NCBI GenBank assembly: GCA_003450815.1
Contig: DMES01000038.1
Coordinates: forward strand, 61,628 to 99,476
Direction: 5' to 3'
DNA length: 37,849 nucleotides
From: Elusimicrobiota bacterium
GTDB taxonomy: Bacteria > Elusimicrobiota > Elusimicrobia > Elusimicrobiales > UBA9959
Positions 8,701-16,421 of the stretch are shown here, piece by piece. The notes under the pieces are model-generated. The model saw only the letters and a program-made list of their open reading frames with translations. It ran no database searches and had not been told where the DNA came from. The translations under genes were made by a program, and so were the position numbers. Within the stretch, counting starts at the first letter, position 1. The number at the start of each line of letters is the position of its first letter.

Positions 8701-10563
8701 ATGATTGAAAATGAAAACAAAGTTTCACCAGGTTTTTATGGGCTTGGCATCGCCCCCAAACTTTTATCCGCGCTTGACGCGCTGAAGTTTGAAACGCCCA
8801 CTCCCATACAGACGAAAGCCATCCCGCCCGCCCTTGAGGGGAAGGACCTTGTGGGCATCGCCCAGACCGGAACGGGCAAGACCATCGCATTCGCCATACC
8901 CGTGCTTCAGCGCCTGGCTGGACTTAAGGGCAGGGGGCTTGTGCTTGTGCCCACCAGGGAACTGGCATTGCAGGTTAACGATGTGTTCAAGCAATTCGCA
9001 CCGCTTGTAAGCATACAGACTTCGGTAATTATCGGCGGCGAATCCATAAGCCGCCAACAGCAGGATCTGCGCAAAAAACCGCGAGTGATAATAGCCACCC
9101 CCGGCCGCCTAATCGACCATATGCGGCAGCGCACCGTGCGCCTTGACGATGTTTGCGTGCTGGTGCTTGACGAAGCGGACCGCATGTTCGACATGGGGTT
9201 TGCCCCTCAGATAAACCGCATACTTGAGGTTGTGCCGAAAGAGCGCCAGACCATGCTGTTCTCGGCCACCATGCCGGACGAAATAATGAAGCTCGCCGCC
9301 GCCCGCATGAAACTGCCCCTAAGGGTGGAAGTGGCCCGGCCCGGCACAGCGATTGAAAAAACCAAGCAGGAAGTCTTCATGGTTTCAAAGCCTGAAAAGG
9401 CGGCGCTGCTCGCCAGTATTTTAGGGCAGTACGGCGGAAGTGTTCTTCTTTTTGTACGCACCAAGCGCAGCGCGCACAGGATAGTGCAGAACATCCGCGA
9501 AAGCGGGCACACCGCGGCTGAGATACATTCCAACCGTTCCCTTAACCAGCGGAAGGAGGCTCTGGACGGCTTTAAGTCGGGCCGCTACCGCGTGCTTGTG
9601 GCCACGGATATAGCCGCGCGCGGCATAGATGTTATCGGCATAGAGCTGGTAATAAACTACGATCTGCCGGATGAGAACGAAAATTATGTGCACCGCATAG
9701 GCCGCACCGGCCGGGCCGGGCAGCCGGGCCACGCTATTTCTTTCGCCACTCCCGACCAGCGCGGAGACCTTAAAGCCATAGAACGGCTTCTGAGAACCAT
9801 ACTGCCTGTTGTGCCCACACCGAAACTTGCTCAAGCTCCCCAGGCGCCGGCAAAACCGAAGGCCCCATCCTCACAACTGAATACCCCAGCCCCCGTTGCA
9901 AAACCCGCGCCGCGGCCCAGTCCCGCGCGCCCTCATACCCAAGGCCAATTCGCAAGGAAGCCGCCGCAATATCAGGCACAGCGCAGGCCGCCGGACAACA
10001 CAAGAAATCCAATGGCGCCTTATCGCAGATCCGAAGGCGGCAGGCCCCGCCCTTTTGGCGCCGAAAACAGGGCTGACCGCCCCCCTTATAATCCCACACA
10101 CCATCAGGATACCCCAACCCGCCCTTATGGCCACCAAAGCGAGGCTTCCCGCAACACGGATAATCGCACAGGTCAACAGATTGAACCAAAGCGGGCAAGA
10201 ACTCAGAGCGGGAATTTTAGATTTACCGCACCCGGCAGGCCCCGCCCTTTTGGCGCCGAAAACAGAGCTGACCGCCCCCCTTATAATCCCACACACCGTC
10301 AGAATACCCCAAGCAGTAGCGGAAATTCACGGGTTATTGTAAGCCCATCCCCTTATTTTGACGAACCGCGCAGATATGACCGGCCGCAACACGGCCAAAA
10401 TATTAATAGCGGCCCGCGCCCGCCCGCCCGCCGCAGCCGCGGACAGGGCGGAGCCGGACCGGCTTGGCAAACACAACGGCCCGGACAAGAACAGCGTAAA
10501 AAACCGGTGCCGGAAAGCTGGTTCGCCCGCTTCATGAAAAAGAAAAAAGACAACACTTTCTGA
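8701..10563 (+). CDS. DEAD-box RNA helicase with long disordered repeat tail
   Basis: A 620-residue ATP-dependent RNA helicase closely related to the paralogue at 6793. The core (residues 1-365) has the Q motif, AQTGTGKT with Lys60, PTRELALQ, TPGRL, DEAD at 157-160, SAT, VATDIAARGID and HRIGRTGRAG. Residues 370 to 620 form a Pro/Arg/Asn/Gln-rich low-complexity tail, probably disordered and RNA-binding, ending in a basic Lys-rich stretch. The tail holds two near-identical units of about 26 residues starting GRPRPFGAENRADRPPYNP, produced by a recent DNA duplication. The DNA over motif III and beyond is identical to the paralogue for 36 nt (7387-7422 and 9265-9300), which points to duplication or gene conversion. 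The long tail suggests a condensate or cold-adaptation type function, but that is speculation. Confidence 0.93.
   Translation: MIENENKVSPGFYGLGIAPKLLSALDALKFETPTPIQTKAIPPALEGKDLVGIAQTGTGKTIAFAIPVLQRLAGLKGRGLVLVPTRELALQVNDVFKQFAPLVSIQTSVIIGGESISRQQQDLRKKPRVIIATPGRLIDHMRQRTVRLDDVCVLVLDEADRMFDMGFAPQINRILEVVPKERQTMLFSATMPDEIMKLAAARMKLPLRVEVARPGTAIEKTKQEVFMVSKPEKAALLASILGQYGGSVLLFVRTKRSAHRIVQNIRESGHTAAEIHSNRSLNQRKEALDGFKSGRYRVLVATDIAARGIDVIGIELVINYDLPDENENYVHRIGRTGRAGQPGHAISFATPDQRGDLKAIERLLRTILPVVPTPKLAQAPQAPAKPKAPSSQLNTPAPVAKPAPRPSPARPHTQGQFARKPPQYQAQRRPPDNTRNPMAPYRRSEGGRPRPFGAENRADRPPYNPTHHQDTPTRPYGHQSEASRNTDNRTGQQIEPKRARTQSGNFRFTAPGRPRPFGAENRADRPPYNPTHRQNTPSSSGNSRVIVSPSPYFDEPRRYDRPQHGQNINSGPRPPARRSRGQGGAGPAWQTQRPGQEQRKKPVPESWFARFMKKKKDNTF
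10039..10312 (+). repeat. Intragenic 79-bp direct repeat in helicase tail
   Basis: Positions 10039-10117 and 10234-10312 match at 76 of 79 bases. The repeat lies inside the helicase tail and keeps the reading frame, with 195 bp (65 codons) between the starts. The match includes synonymous positions, so the duplication is recent or kept uniform by conversion. Confidence 0.88.
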
Positions 10564-10654
10564 TTAAAATCGTAATGGCCGTCAGAAAGCACCTGAAAAT
10601 ATCCTATAAGTTTTTACTGGACACGAGGTGTATCCCTATTAAAGCTTCTGCTCC

Positions 10655-10747
10655 GTAGTGGCAAAGCTTGCTTTGCCTGTTCGGCAGTGACTCTGGCCTG
10701 TCACAGGCCTCTGGCGCTGTCCGCGACTGAGTAACCTCTGCCACTAC
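10655..10747. repeat. Intergenic foldable element bounded by GTAGTGGCA inverted repeats
   Basis: GTAGTGGCA (10655-10663) and TGCCACTAC (10739-10747) bound a 93-bp segment in the 262-bp gap between the helicase and oligoendopeptidase genes. Inside are smaller palindromes: GCAAAGCTTGCTTTGC at 10661-10676 and GGCCTGTCACAGGCC at 10695-10709. It could be a small mobile repeat or a structured leader. No coding potential is seen. Confidence 0.6.
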
Positions 10748-10825
10748 ACTGCATTTTTGGATATTTTGAGCAGTGGTGAGTATTGTATTATCTGAGCTAC
10801 AAGACCATGCGAAAGGAGATGTTAT

Positions 10826-12646
10826 ATGGCCGCTAAACCGCAGGGCGTGCAGTGGGACCTTAAAAGTTATTTCCCGGAATTTAACGGACCTGAAATGCTC
10901 AGGTTTAAGAAAAAACTGGCGGCCGACGTGGCCGCGCTGCAAAAAAAAGCGGCTAAACTCGCCCCTCTCTCGGCTGAAACGGCCGCGGACTGGGAGAAAC
11001 TCCTGCTTGCTGCCGAGGATACTGAAACCCGGCTGGGCCATGTTTTCTCCTATGTCACATGCCTTGAATCGGCCCACGCTAACAAGGAAGAATACTCAGC
11101 CGAAAGCGCCAAACTCTACTCGCTGGCCTCGGAATATTCAAAATTCGGAGTGGACCTGCTGCGGGCCTTCAAGCATGTCCCTGAAAATATCTTTTCCGCT
11201 TTCATCAAGCGAATAAAACTTGCGCCGGTGCACCATTACCTTAGGCGTGTGCGCGCACAGGCAAAACATACCATGACCCCGGCCGAGGAAAAGCTGACGG
11301 CCGACTTGGGAGTCGACGGGTTCCAATCCTGGGACCGGCTATATAGCAAAATCTCCTCTAAACTGGAATTCAATATGTCCTGGCCCGACGGCCGCAAAGA
11401 ACGCCTGCCTATCTCGCGCTGGCGCGCCCTTATGTCCGACTCGGACCGCAAGGTGGGGCGCGCCGCCTTCGAATCGGGCAACCTTGCCTGGGCCGGGATA
11501 GAAGACACCTGCGCCGCCGCTTTAAACGCTATTTCAGGCACCAGATTGACCCTTTACAGGCATCGCGGCATTAAGCATTTTTTGGATCAGTCTCTTTTCG
11601 GCGCCGGCATAAAGCAAGAGACGCTGGACGCCATGTACGCCGCTGTGCATAAAAATATAGATTCCGTGCGTGAAATAATGCGCGTTAAAGCCGGAGCCAT
11701 GGACCGCAAGGCGATAGCCTTTTTTGAACGCGAAGCTCCGCTCCCGCTCAAGGATTCAAAACTCTACACCTGGGAAGAAGGCTCCGCCAAAGTAAAAGCA
11801 GCCTTTAACCGCTCCTATCCGGACCTAGGCCGCTATTATGCGGATTTCCTGGAAAACCGTTGTCTGGAATCGGAAGCCCGCGGCGGCAAACGGCCCGGCG
11901 CTTTCTGCACAGGCTCCAATTTAACCGGGGAACAGCAGGTTTACATGACCTTCAACGGTTCGCTTGGCGATGTAAACACAATAGCGCATGAAATCGGACA
12001 CGCCTGGCACAGCCACCTGCTGAAGGGAATGCGGCCCTGGGCCAGGGAATACCCTATGACGCTGGCGGAAACAGCTTCCATTTTCGGCGAGCATATACTG
12101 GCCGAGGGCGTGCAGGCCGACCCCTGCGTAAGCGATGAGCAAAAGCTCATAATGCTGGATGAATATCTTACCGGGGCGGCGGTTACCATATTGGATATAA
12201 CCGTGCGCTTTGAGTTTGAAAAAGCCTTCCACGAGGAGCGGAGCAAAGGAGAAGTGTCCGTGGCGCGGCTGAAAGAACTTATGACCGGCGCGCAGCGCCG
12301 TGTTTTCGGCGACGCGCTTGAACCCGGCGGGGAAGACCCGCTGTTCTGGGCCTCAAAACTGCATTTCTATATGACCGGTGTGTCTTTTTACAACTTCCCG
12401 TATACCTTCGGCTTCCTGCTCGCGGCCACGCTTTTCGGTAAATTCAAGGCTGAGGGTCCGTCCTTCCTGCCTAAATACGAAGCTTTTCTGCGCCTGACCG
12501 GCTCGGACACAGTGGAAAATGTGGCGCTGCGCAGTATCGGGGCGGACTTAACCACGCCTCTTTTCTGGGAGACCGCGATAAAAGGCCTGCGGGAACCGCT
12601 GGCGCGCTACAAAAAGCTTCTGGCCGCCGCACGCATTCCCGCCTGA
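10826..12646 (+). CDS. M3 family oligoendopeptidase (PepF type)
   Basis: A 606-residue cytoplasmic zinc metallopeptidase that cuts short peptides. The thermolysin-like motif H388-E389-x-x-H392 reads HEIGHAWHSH, and the third zinc ligand is probably E415 in LAETASIFGEH, the normal spacing for family M3. The helical N-terminal part (residues 1-200) and the C-terminal closing segment with FYNFPYTFGFLLA match PepF-type enzymes, and the length is normal. The start is well defined: AAAGGAG lies just upstream of ATG 10826. It has no signal peptide. It probably recycles peptides, perhaps those made by the secreted proteases of this organism. The gene seems to be a single transcription unit, with the 10655-10747 element upstream. 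Confidence 0.93.
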   Translation: MAAKPQGVQWDLKSYFPEFNGPEMLRFKKKLAADVAALQKKAAKLAPLSAETAADWEKLLLAAEDTETRLGHVFSYVTCLESAHANKEEYSAESAKLYSLASEYSKFGVDLLRAFKHVPENIFSAFIKRIKLAPVHHYLRRVRAQAKHTMTPAEEKLTADLGVDGFQSWDRLYSKISSKLEFNMSWPDGRKERLPISRWRALMSDSDRKVGRAAFESGNLAWAGIEDTCAAALNAISGTRLTLYRHRGIKHFLDQSLFGAGIKQETLDAMYAAVHKNIDSVREIMRVKAGAMDRKAIAFFEREAPLPLKDSKLYTWEEGSAKVKAAFNRSYPDLGRYYADFLENRCLESEARGGKRPGAFCTGSNLTGEQQVYMTFNGSLGDVNTIAHEIGHAWHSHLLKGMRPWAREYPMTLAETASIFGEHILAEGVQADPCVSDEQKLIMLDEYLTGAAVTILDITVRFEFEKAFHEERSKGEVSVARLKELMTGAQRRVFGDALEPGGEDPLFWASKLHFYMTGVSFYNFPYTFGFLLAATLFGKFKAEGPSFLPKYEAFLRLTGSDTVENVALRSIGADLTTPLFWETAIKGLREPLARYKKLLAAARIPA

Positions 12647-12754
12647 CCTTGCGCACGCCAAAACCCCGAAGGCCGCATTGAACAAGGGCGGCATGCGTTA
12701 TTCAGTTCATGCCCTAAAATATGGCAGAATAAGGCAATGATGGAGGAGAAAACG

Positions 12755-14407
12755 ATGAAAGATAAGGCGTTTTTAATACTCATAACTCTTACCGCCCTTT
12801 TTGCTTCCGCTTTCCCAAACAACGCTCACGCCGGAAAATGGGACTTCAGGGAAGAGACAATTTATTTCGCTATAACCGACAGGTTTGCGGATGGAGATAA
12901 AGCCAATAATAATATTTACGGCGACGAGTATAAGCCTGGAAACCTGAAGTATTACCAGGGCGGAGACTTCAAGGGACTGATAGATAACCTGGACCATATA
13001 AAGAACATGGGATTTACGGCCATCTGGATAACCCCGCCGGTTATGCAGCCTCCCGGAAGATACATGAACTTAGACGGTTCCTACGATGCAACAGGCTATC
13101 ACGGTTACTGGGCCTGGGATTTTTCAAAGATCGACCCGCACCTGGAATCGAAGGGCGCCGCGTACGGCGACCTTATCAACGCAGTGCACGCCAAAGGAAT
13201 GAAACTGATACAGGATGTGGTGGCCAACCACGGCCACGGCGGCTATGTGAACCCTTCGGTAAAATGGTATAGCCAAAAAGGGCAGGTCTTCGGCCTTGGC
13301 AGGATGTTTGACTATAACGACGACAGGCAAAACTGGTTCAATCACAGTGGCCCCGTTATAGCCGATCTCCTTGACTTCAGGGACGATAACCCGGAAACAG
13401 TTAAGTGGCTGGTAGACATCTACAAGGGCTACCAGAACATGGGCGTGGACGCTTTCAGGCTGGACACCATAGTCTGGATGAAGCCCGAGTTCTGGAAAAC
13501 TTTCACCTCCGAAATGCACAAGAACCGTAAGGATTTTTTCATGTTCGGCGAGGTCTGGACCAACGGCGACTTTAACCTGCTGGCTAGCTACACAAACCTG
13601 GCTCCCGGCGACCCAATGAACTCGGCAATGAGTGTGCTGGACATGCCTGGCTCCTCTATGGGCTCATGGGGTCAGTTCGAGACTGTGTTCAAGGGGGGGG
13701 ATTACAACCTGGTGGACAATGTCCTTAAAAACGACCAAAAATACAAGGACGCCACTTATCTGGTGACTTACTTGGATAATCACGATAAACCCCGGTTCAA
13801 CGGCCCCGGCTGGGACGGCAGCTCGGCCACGACCGAACAGTATTTTGACGCGCTGAATTTTTATTTCACCGCGCGCGGCATACCCTGCGTTTATTACGGC
13901 ACTGAAACACAACTGGTAGGAGGCAGCGACCCGGATAACAGAAGATTTTTGGGCGTCGAAGGCATAAAAGCCGCAAAGACAAACCCTGTCTACCTTCATC
14001 TGCAAAAGCTTAACGCATTGCGGCGCGCAAACCCCGCTTTGCAGAAAGGCGGTCAGACGCGGCTATATAGTTCAAAGGACCAGTATGTTTTTAAGCGGGA
14101 ATATAACGGGGAATCGGTTTTCGTATTCCTGAATAAAGATCAGAACGGGACCGCGGTTACTTCGGGAGCTCTCCCGGCGGGCACCTACACCGATCTTTAC
14201 AGCGGGGAAGTTTTTGCCGTCAAGAAGGGCAGATTTACTATTAATATCCCGGCCCACGGACTGCGCGCGCTTACAAGCGGCGTTATCCGCGGCGCCCCAT
14301 GGAAACTGGTGGAAAGCTACAGATTCGACAGGCCGCCGACAAAGACCCCTGAAGATATTCACAGGATAGAAGCGGAGGCCGTAAACCTTGCCCCACAGGG
14401 AAAGTAA
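12755..14407 (+). CDS. Secreted GH13 alpha-amylase family glycosidase
   Basis: Glycoside hydrolase of family 13 acting on alpha-1,4-glucans such as starch or maltodextrin outside the cytoplasm. A signal peptide covers residues 1-25 (cleavage after AHA). The four GH13 regions are present: I at D154-VVAN-H159, II at GVDAFRLDT with the nucleophile D237, III at FGEVW with acid/base E266, and IV at NHD with D344. A C-terminal beta domain follows from about residue 430. ATG 12755 is preferred over 12737 because GGAGGAG stands six bases upstream. The last 40 residues (RFDRPPTKTPEDIHRIEAEA) continue past the usual beta domain and may be a short extension. Specificity (amylase, cyclodextrinase or pullulanase-like) cannot be settled. 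Confidence 0.92.
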   Translation: MKDKAFLILITLTALFASAFPNNAHAGKWDFREETIYFAITDRFADGDKANNNIYGDEYKPGNLKYYQGGDFKGLIDNLDHIKNMGFTAIWITPPVMQPPGRYMNLDGSYDATGYHGYWAWDFSKIDPHLESKGAAYGDLINAVHAKGMKLIQDVVANHGHGGYVNPSVKWYSQKGQVFGLGRMFDYNDDRQNWFNHSGPVIADLLDFRDDNPETVKWLVDIYKGYQNMGVDAFRLDTIVWMKPEFWKTFTSEMHKNRKDFFMFGEVWTNGDFNLLASYTNLAPGDPMNSAMSVLDMPGSSMGSWGQFETVFKGGDYNLVDNVLKNDQKYKDATYLVTYLDNHDKPRFNGPGWDGSSATTEQYFDALNFYFTARGIPCVYYGTETQLVGGSDPDNRRFLGVEGIKAAKTNPVYLHLQKLNALRRANPALQKGGQTRLYSSKDQYVFKREYNGESVFVFLNKDQNGTAVTSGALPAGTYTDLYSGEVFAVKKGRFTINIPAHGLRALTSGVIRGAPWKLVESYRFDRPPTKTPEDIHRIEAEAVNLAPQGK

Positions 14408-14479
14408 GTTGACCGAAGAAGTCCCAGACAACATATTACTGTAAAGATCAAACCAGACTTTCCCAGAGGCATGAAAATT

Positions 14480-14518
14480 CCCGAAAATTGTCGCGATTTT
14501 CGGGCTAATTAGTTTTTT
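14480..14518. terminator. Hairpin terminator between convergent genes
   Basis: CCCGAAAAT (14480-14488) pairs exactly with ATTTTCGGG (14496-14504) around a 7-nt loop, and a T-run follows at 14513-14518. An A-rich stretch precedes it. It lies between the GH13 gene (plus) and the hypothetical gene (minus), whose stop codon directly abuts the stem. Confidence 0.7.
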
Positions 14519-15020
14519 GTTCGGTAAAATCAGCCGTAATTGTATTTGCCTTCAATAGTTTAAGGTAGGTCTTCATACGGCTGTCGGTGACGGTTACAGC
14601 GAGGGTTATTTTTTCTCCGCCGTCAAAGGCCTCCTCGCGGAAATAATCCTTGGCGTAAATTACTTGTCCGACGCCGTCCATAAAAACCAGCTTGCCGCTT
14701 AAAAACTCAAAGCGGCGGCTGCTAGTGTTTTCAAGTTCCACAAAAAGCTTCACTCCCACCCGGCTGCCTCCTATAATACTTTCTTTTTTAATAAACGACG
14801 CCGTTATAGGTTTGGCAGGTTTTTTTGCGGAGGCCGGTGAGGCGGTATAGCCGCTTTCAAGCCTGGTGACTCTTTTTTCCACCTTGACCACCCTGACTTC
14901 AAGGCCGGTCAGACGCGTGTCTATTTTCTCCCGGCAATAAGCGCGGGAGGGGATAAGCGCAAGACAAAGAGCCGCACAGCTTATTTTAATCCGAAAATTG
15001 CAGTTGGAATCATTTTTCAT
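14505..15020 (-). CDS. Secreted hypothetical protein with short coiled coil
   Basis: I do not recognise this family. The 171-residue product has a hydrophobic, Cys-containing N-terminus (residues 10-29) that looks like a signal peptide or lipoprotein leader without a clean lipobox. A short predicted coiled coil follows (IDTRLTGLEVRVVKVEKRV, near residues 34-53), then an Ala/Lys/Pro linker. The C-terminal half (residues 75-171) alternates beta-strand-like segments with KLFVELENTSSRRFEFLSGK, similar in style to small Ig-like FxLYD-type domains. An in-frame GTG at 15038 is also possible; ATG 15020 follows AAAGG. It probably belongs to the same minus-strand run as mntP, across a strong stem-loop. 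Confidence 0.55.
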   Translation of the reverse strand: MKNDSNCNFRIKISCAALCLALIPSRAYCREKIDTRLTGLEVRVVKVEKRVTRLESGYTASPASAKKPAKPITASFIKKESIIGGSRVGVKLFVELENTSSRRFEFLSGKLVFMDGVGQVIYAKDYFREEAFDGGEKITLAVTVTDSRMKTYLKLLKANTITADFTEQKTN

Positions 15021-15041
15021 TGAGAAACCTTTTTTCACCGG

Positions 15042-15086
15042 ACCTGAAAATTTAGCCCGCTATTTCTGCGGGTTAAATTTTCAGGT
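15042..15086. promoter_or_regulatory. Strong stem-loop overlapping the mntP stop codon
   Basis: ACCTGAAAATTTAGCCCGC (15042-15060) pairs with 15068-15086 with one mismatch around a 7-nt loop. It covers the end of mntP and precedes the start of the next minus-strand gene. No T-run follows on the minus strand, so attenuation, mRNA processing or 3' stabilisation is as likely as termination. Confidence 0.65.
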
Positions 15087-15638
15087 GAACAGAATTTTAA
15101 ACCCTATAGCTATTAGTATAAGCCCGCCAAGCGCCTCTATGCGGTTTTCAAAAAAATGTCCGGCTTTTGAGCCCAGCGCCACGCCGAAAACAGAAAGGCC
15201 GAAGGTAACCAGCCCTATTGTAATCGCGGGGCCGGCTATGGAAACCGTCAGCATTGAGAAAGTGAGCCCCACGGCTAAAGCGTCAATGCTGGTGGCTATA
15301 GAAAGCAGGGTAAGTGTTCCCGTGTCAAAAGGGGAGGATTTGTTTTCCCGGGCTTGTTCGTCTTTCATTTTAAAGGATTCATAAATCATTTTCCCGCCGA
15401 TAAACCCAAGCAGACCGAAAGCCACCCAATGGTCATAGCCTGAGATAAAATTTTTCAGCCCCAGACCCGCAAGCCAGCCCAAAACAGGCATAGCCGCCTG
15501 AAAGGCGCCGAAAAAAGCCCCCATTTTAATTGCATTTGGAATATGCAGTTTTTTCATGGTGGCCCCGCTTGCGACAGCCACCGCAAAAGCGTCCATGGAA
15601 AGACCGAGGGCGATAGTAAGGATTTCAATTGAAGTCAT
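15081..15638 (-). CDS. mntP: Putative manganese efflux pump MntP
   Basis: Inner-membrane protein of the MntP (former UPF0059) family, which exports Mn2+ and protects against manganese excess. The 185 residues carry six hydrophobic segments in two repeated halves. The hallmark acidic transmembrane motifs are present twice: SMDAFAVAVASG near residue 15 and SIDALAVGLTFS near residue 115. Length is typical. The ATG at 15638 matches the usual N-terminus; the in-frame TTG at 15656 adds only six residues. In some bacteria the gene is controlled by a manganese riboswitch or MntR; I see neither here. The upstream gap is only about 25 bp and AT-rich, so it is probably cotranscribed with the DUF169 gene. 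Confidence 0.9.
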   Translation of the reverse strand: MTSIEILTIALGLSMDAFAVAVASGATMKKLHIPNAIKMGAFFGAFQAAMPVLGWLAGLGLKNFISGYDHWVAFGLLGFIGGKMIYESFKMKDEQARENKSSPFDTGTLTLLSIATSIDALAVGLTFSMLTVSIAGPAITIGLVTFGLSVFGVALGSKAGHFFENRIEALGGLILIAIGFKILFT

Positions 15639-15662
15639 TAAAAATTTTTGCCGCAAAAATTT

Positions 15663-16415
15663 TTACTCAGCCTTCAGCCTTTTTTTTACTTTATCCCAGG
15701 ATTTGGTAATCAGGAAGCTATCTTCCATATTGGCGGCCATACGGTTAAATTTATTTATCGGCACCGCGAAGGTAAGCGTGTCTTTCGGGACATATGGTCT
15801 GGCGGACACGTCAAACATCCCGATAATTCCCCTTGGCCGGACAGAAGCCTTTTCAAGATATGGATACCTGATGATAGCGCCGCACCCGGCGCAAAAAGGA
15901 CAGACAACACCGTTCGGTTCCGCTTCATCGTAGTTCGCCAGAGTAAAAAGGCCTGACAAAACATCAGGCGGAGCGAAGAAGATGACCGCATCAGGGGAAT
16001 CCCATTCCTGAAGCGAGTCAAACCGCTTAAAGACTATATATTTGGCCGGAGCTGTAAACTCTGAAATGTTTCCAAGCATCTCTTTGACCATTTCCGGCGA
16101 TTTCTTGTAGCGCTCACCTTCAAGCTTGCCCGGAATGCCGCATGACAGAAAATACTCGAAATTCGGCGCGAGGTGCGGTGTAAATCCGGCATATCTTTTA
16201 CCACCTCCGCAGCCGATAGAGCTGGCGTCAAAACAAAGCTCGGCGCCTTTGCGGACTTTTGCCAGCGCGCCAATAAGACATTGGCGGCCTGAAGGCGGCG
16301 GCACCAGTTCGGCACGACCAGCAATGTCGGTGTAGTAAAAGACAATAGGAAGCTCCGCGCCATCAAAATATCTGGTCCATGCTTCAATGAACCCTTGTTT
16401 CACTGTCATATCCAT
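15663..16415 (-). CDS. DUF169 family protein
   Basis: A 250-residue protein resembling DUF169 (PF02596, COG2043), a family of unknown function common in anaerobes and archaea. Typical features are a conserved Cys in the first third (RQCLIGAL), the GCGGGKRYAGF glycine-rich Cys motif, the FLSCGIPGKLEGERYKKSP stretch, and a later VCPFCAGCG motif with three close cysteines, suggesting a metal or Fe-S site. No signal peptide is seen. It starts seven bases after the HEAT-repeat stop, so the two genes are probably translated from one message. Function cannot be given. Confidence 0.8.
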   Translation of the reverse strand: MDMTVKQGFIEAWTRYFDGAELPIVFYYTDIAGRAELVPPPSGRQCLIGALAKVRKGAELCFDASSIGCGGGKRYAGFTPHLAPNFEYFLSCGIPGKLEGERYKKSPEMVKEMLGNISEFTAPAKYIVFKRFDSLQEWDSPDAVIFFAPPDVLSGLFTLANYDEAEPNGVVCPFCAGCGAIIRYPYLEKASVRPRGIIGMFDVSARPYVPKDTLTFAVPINKFNRMAANMEDSFLITKSWDKVKKRLKAE

Positions 16416-16421
16416 ATTATT

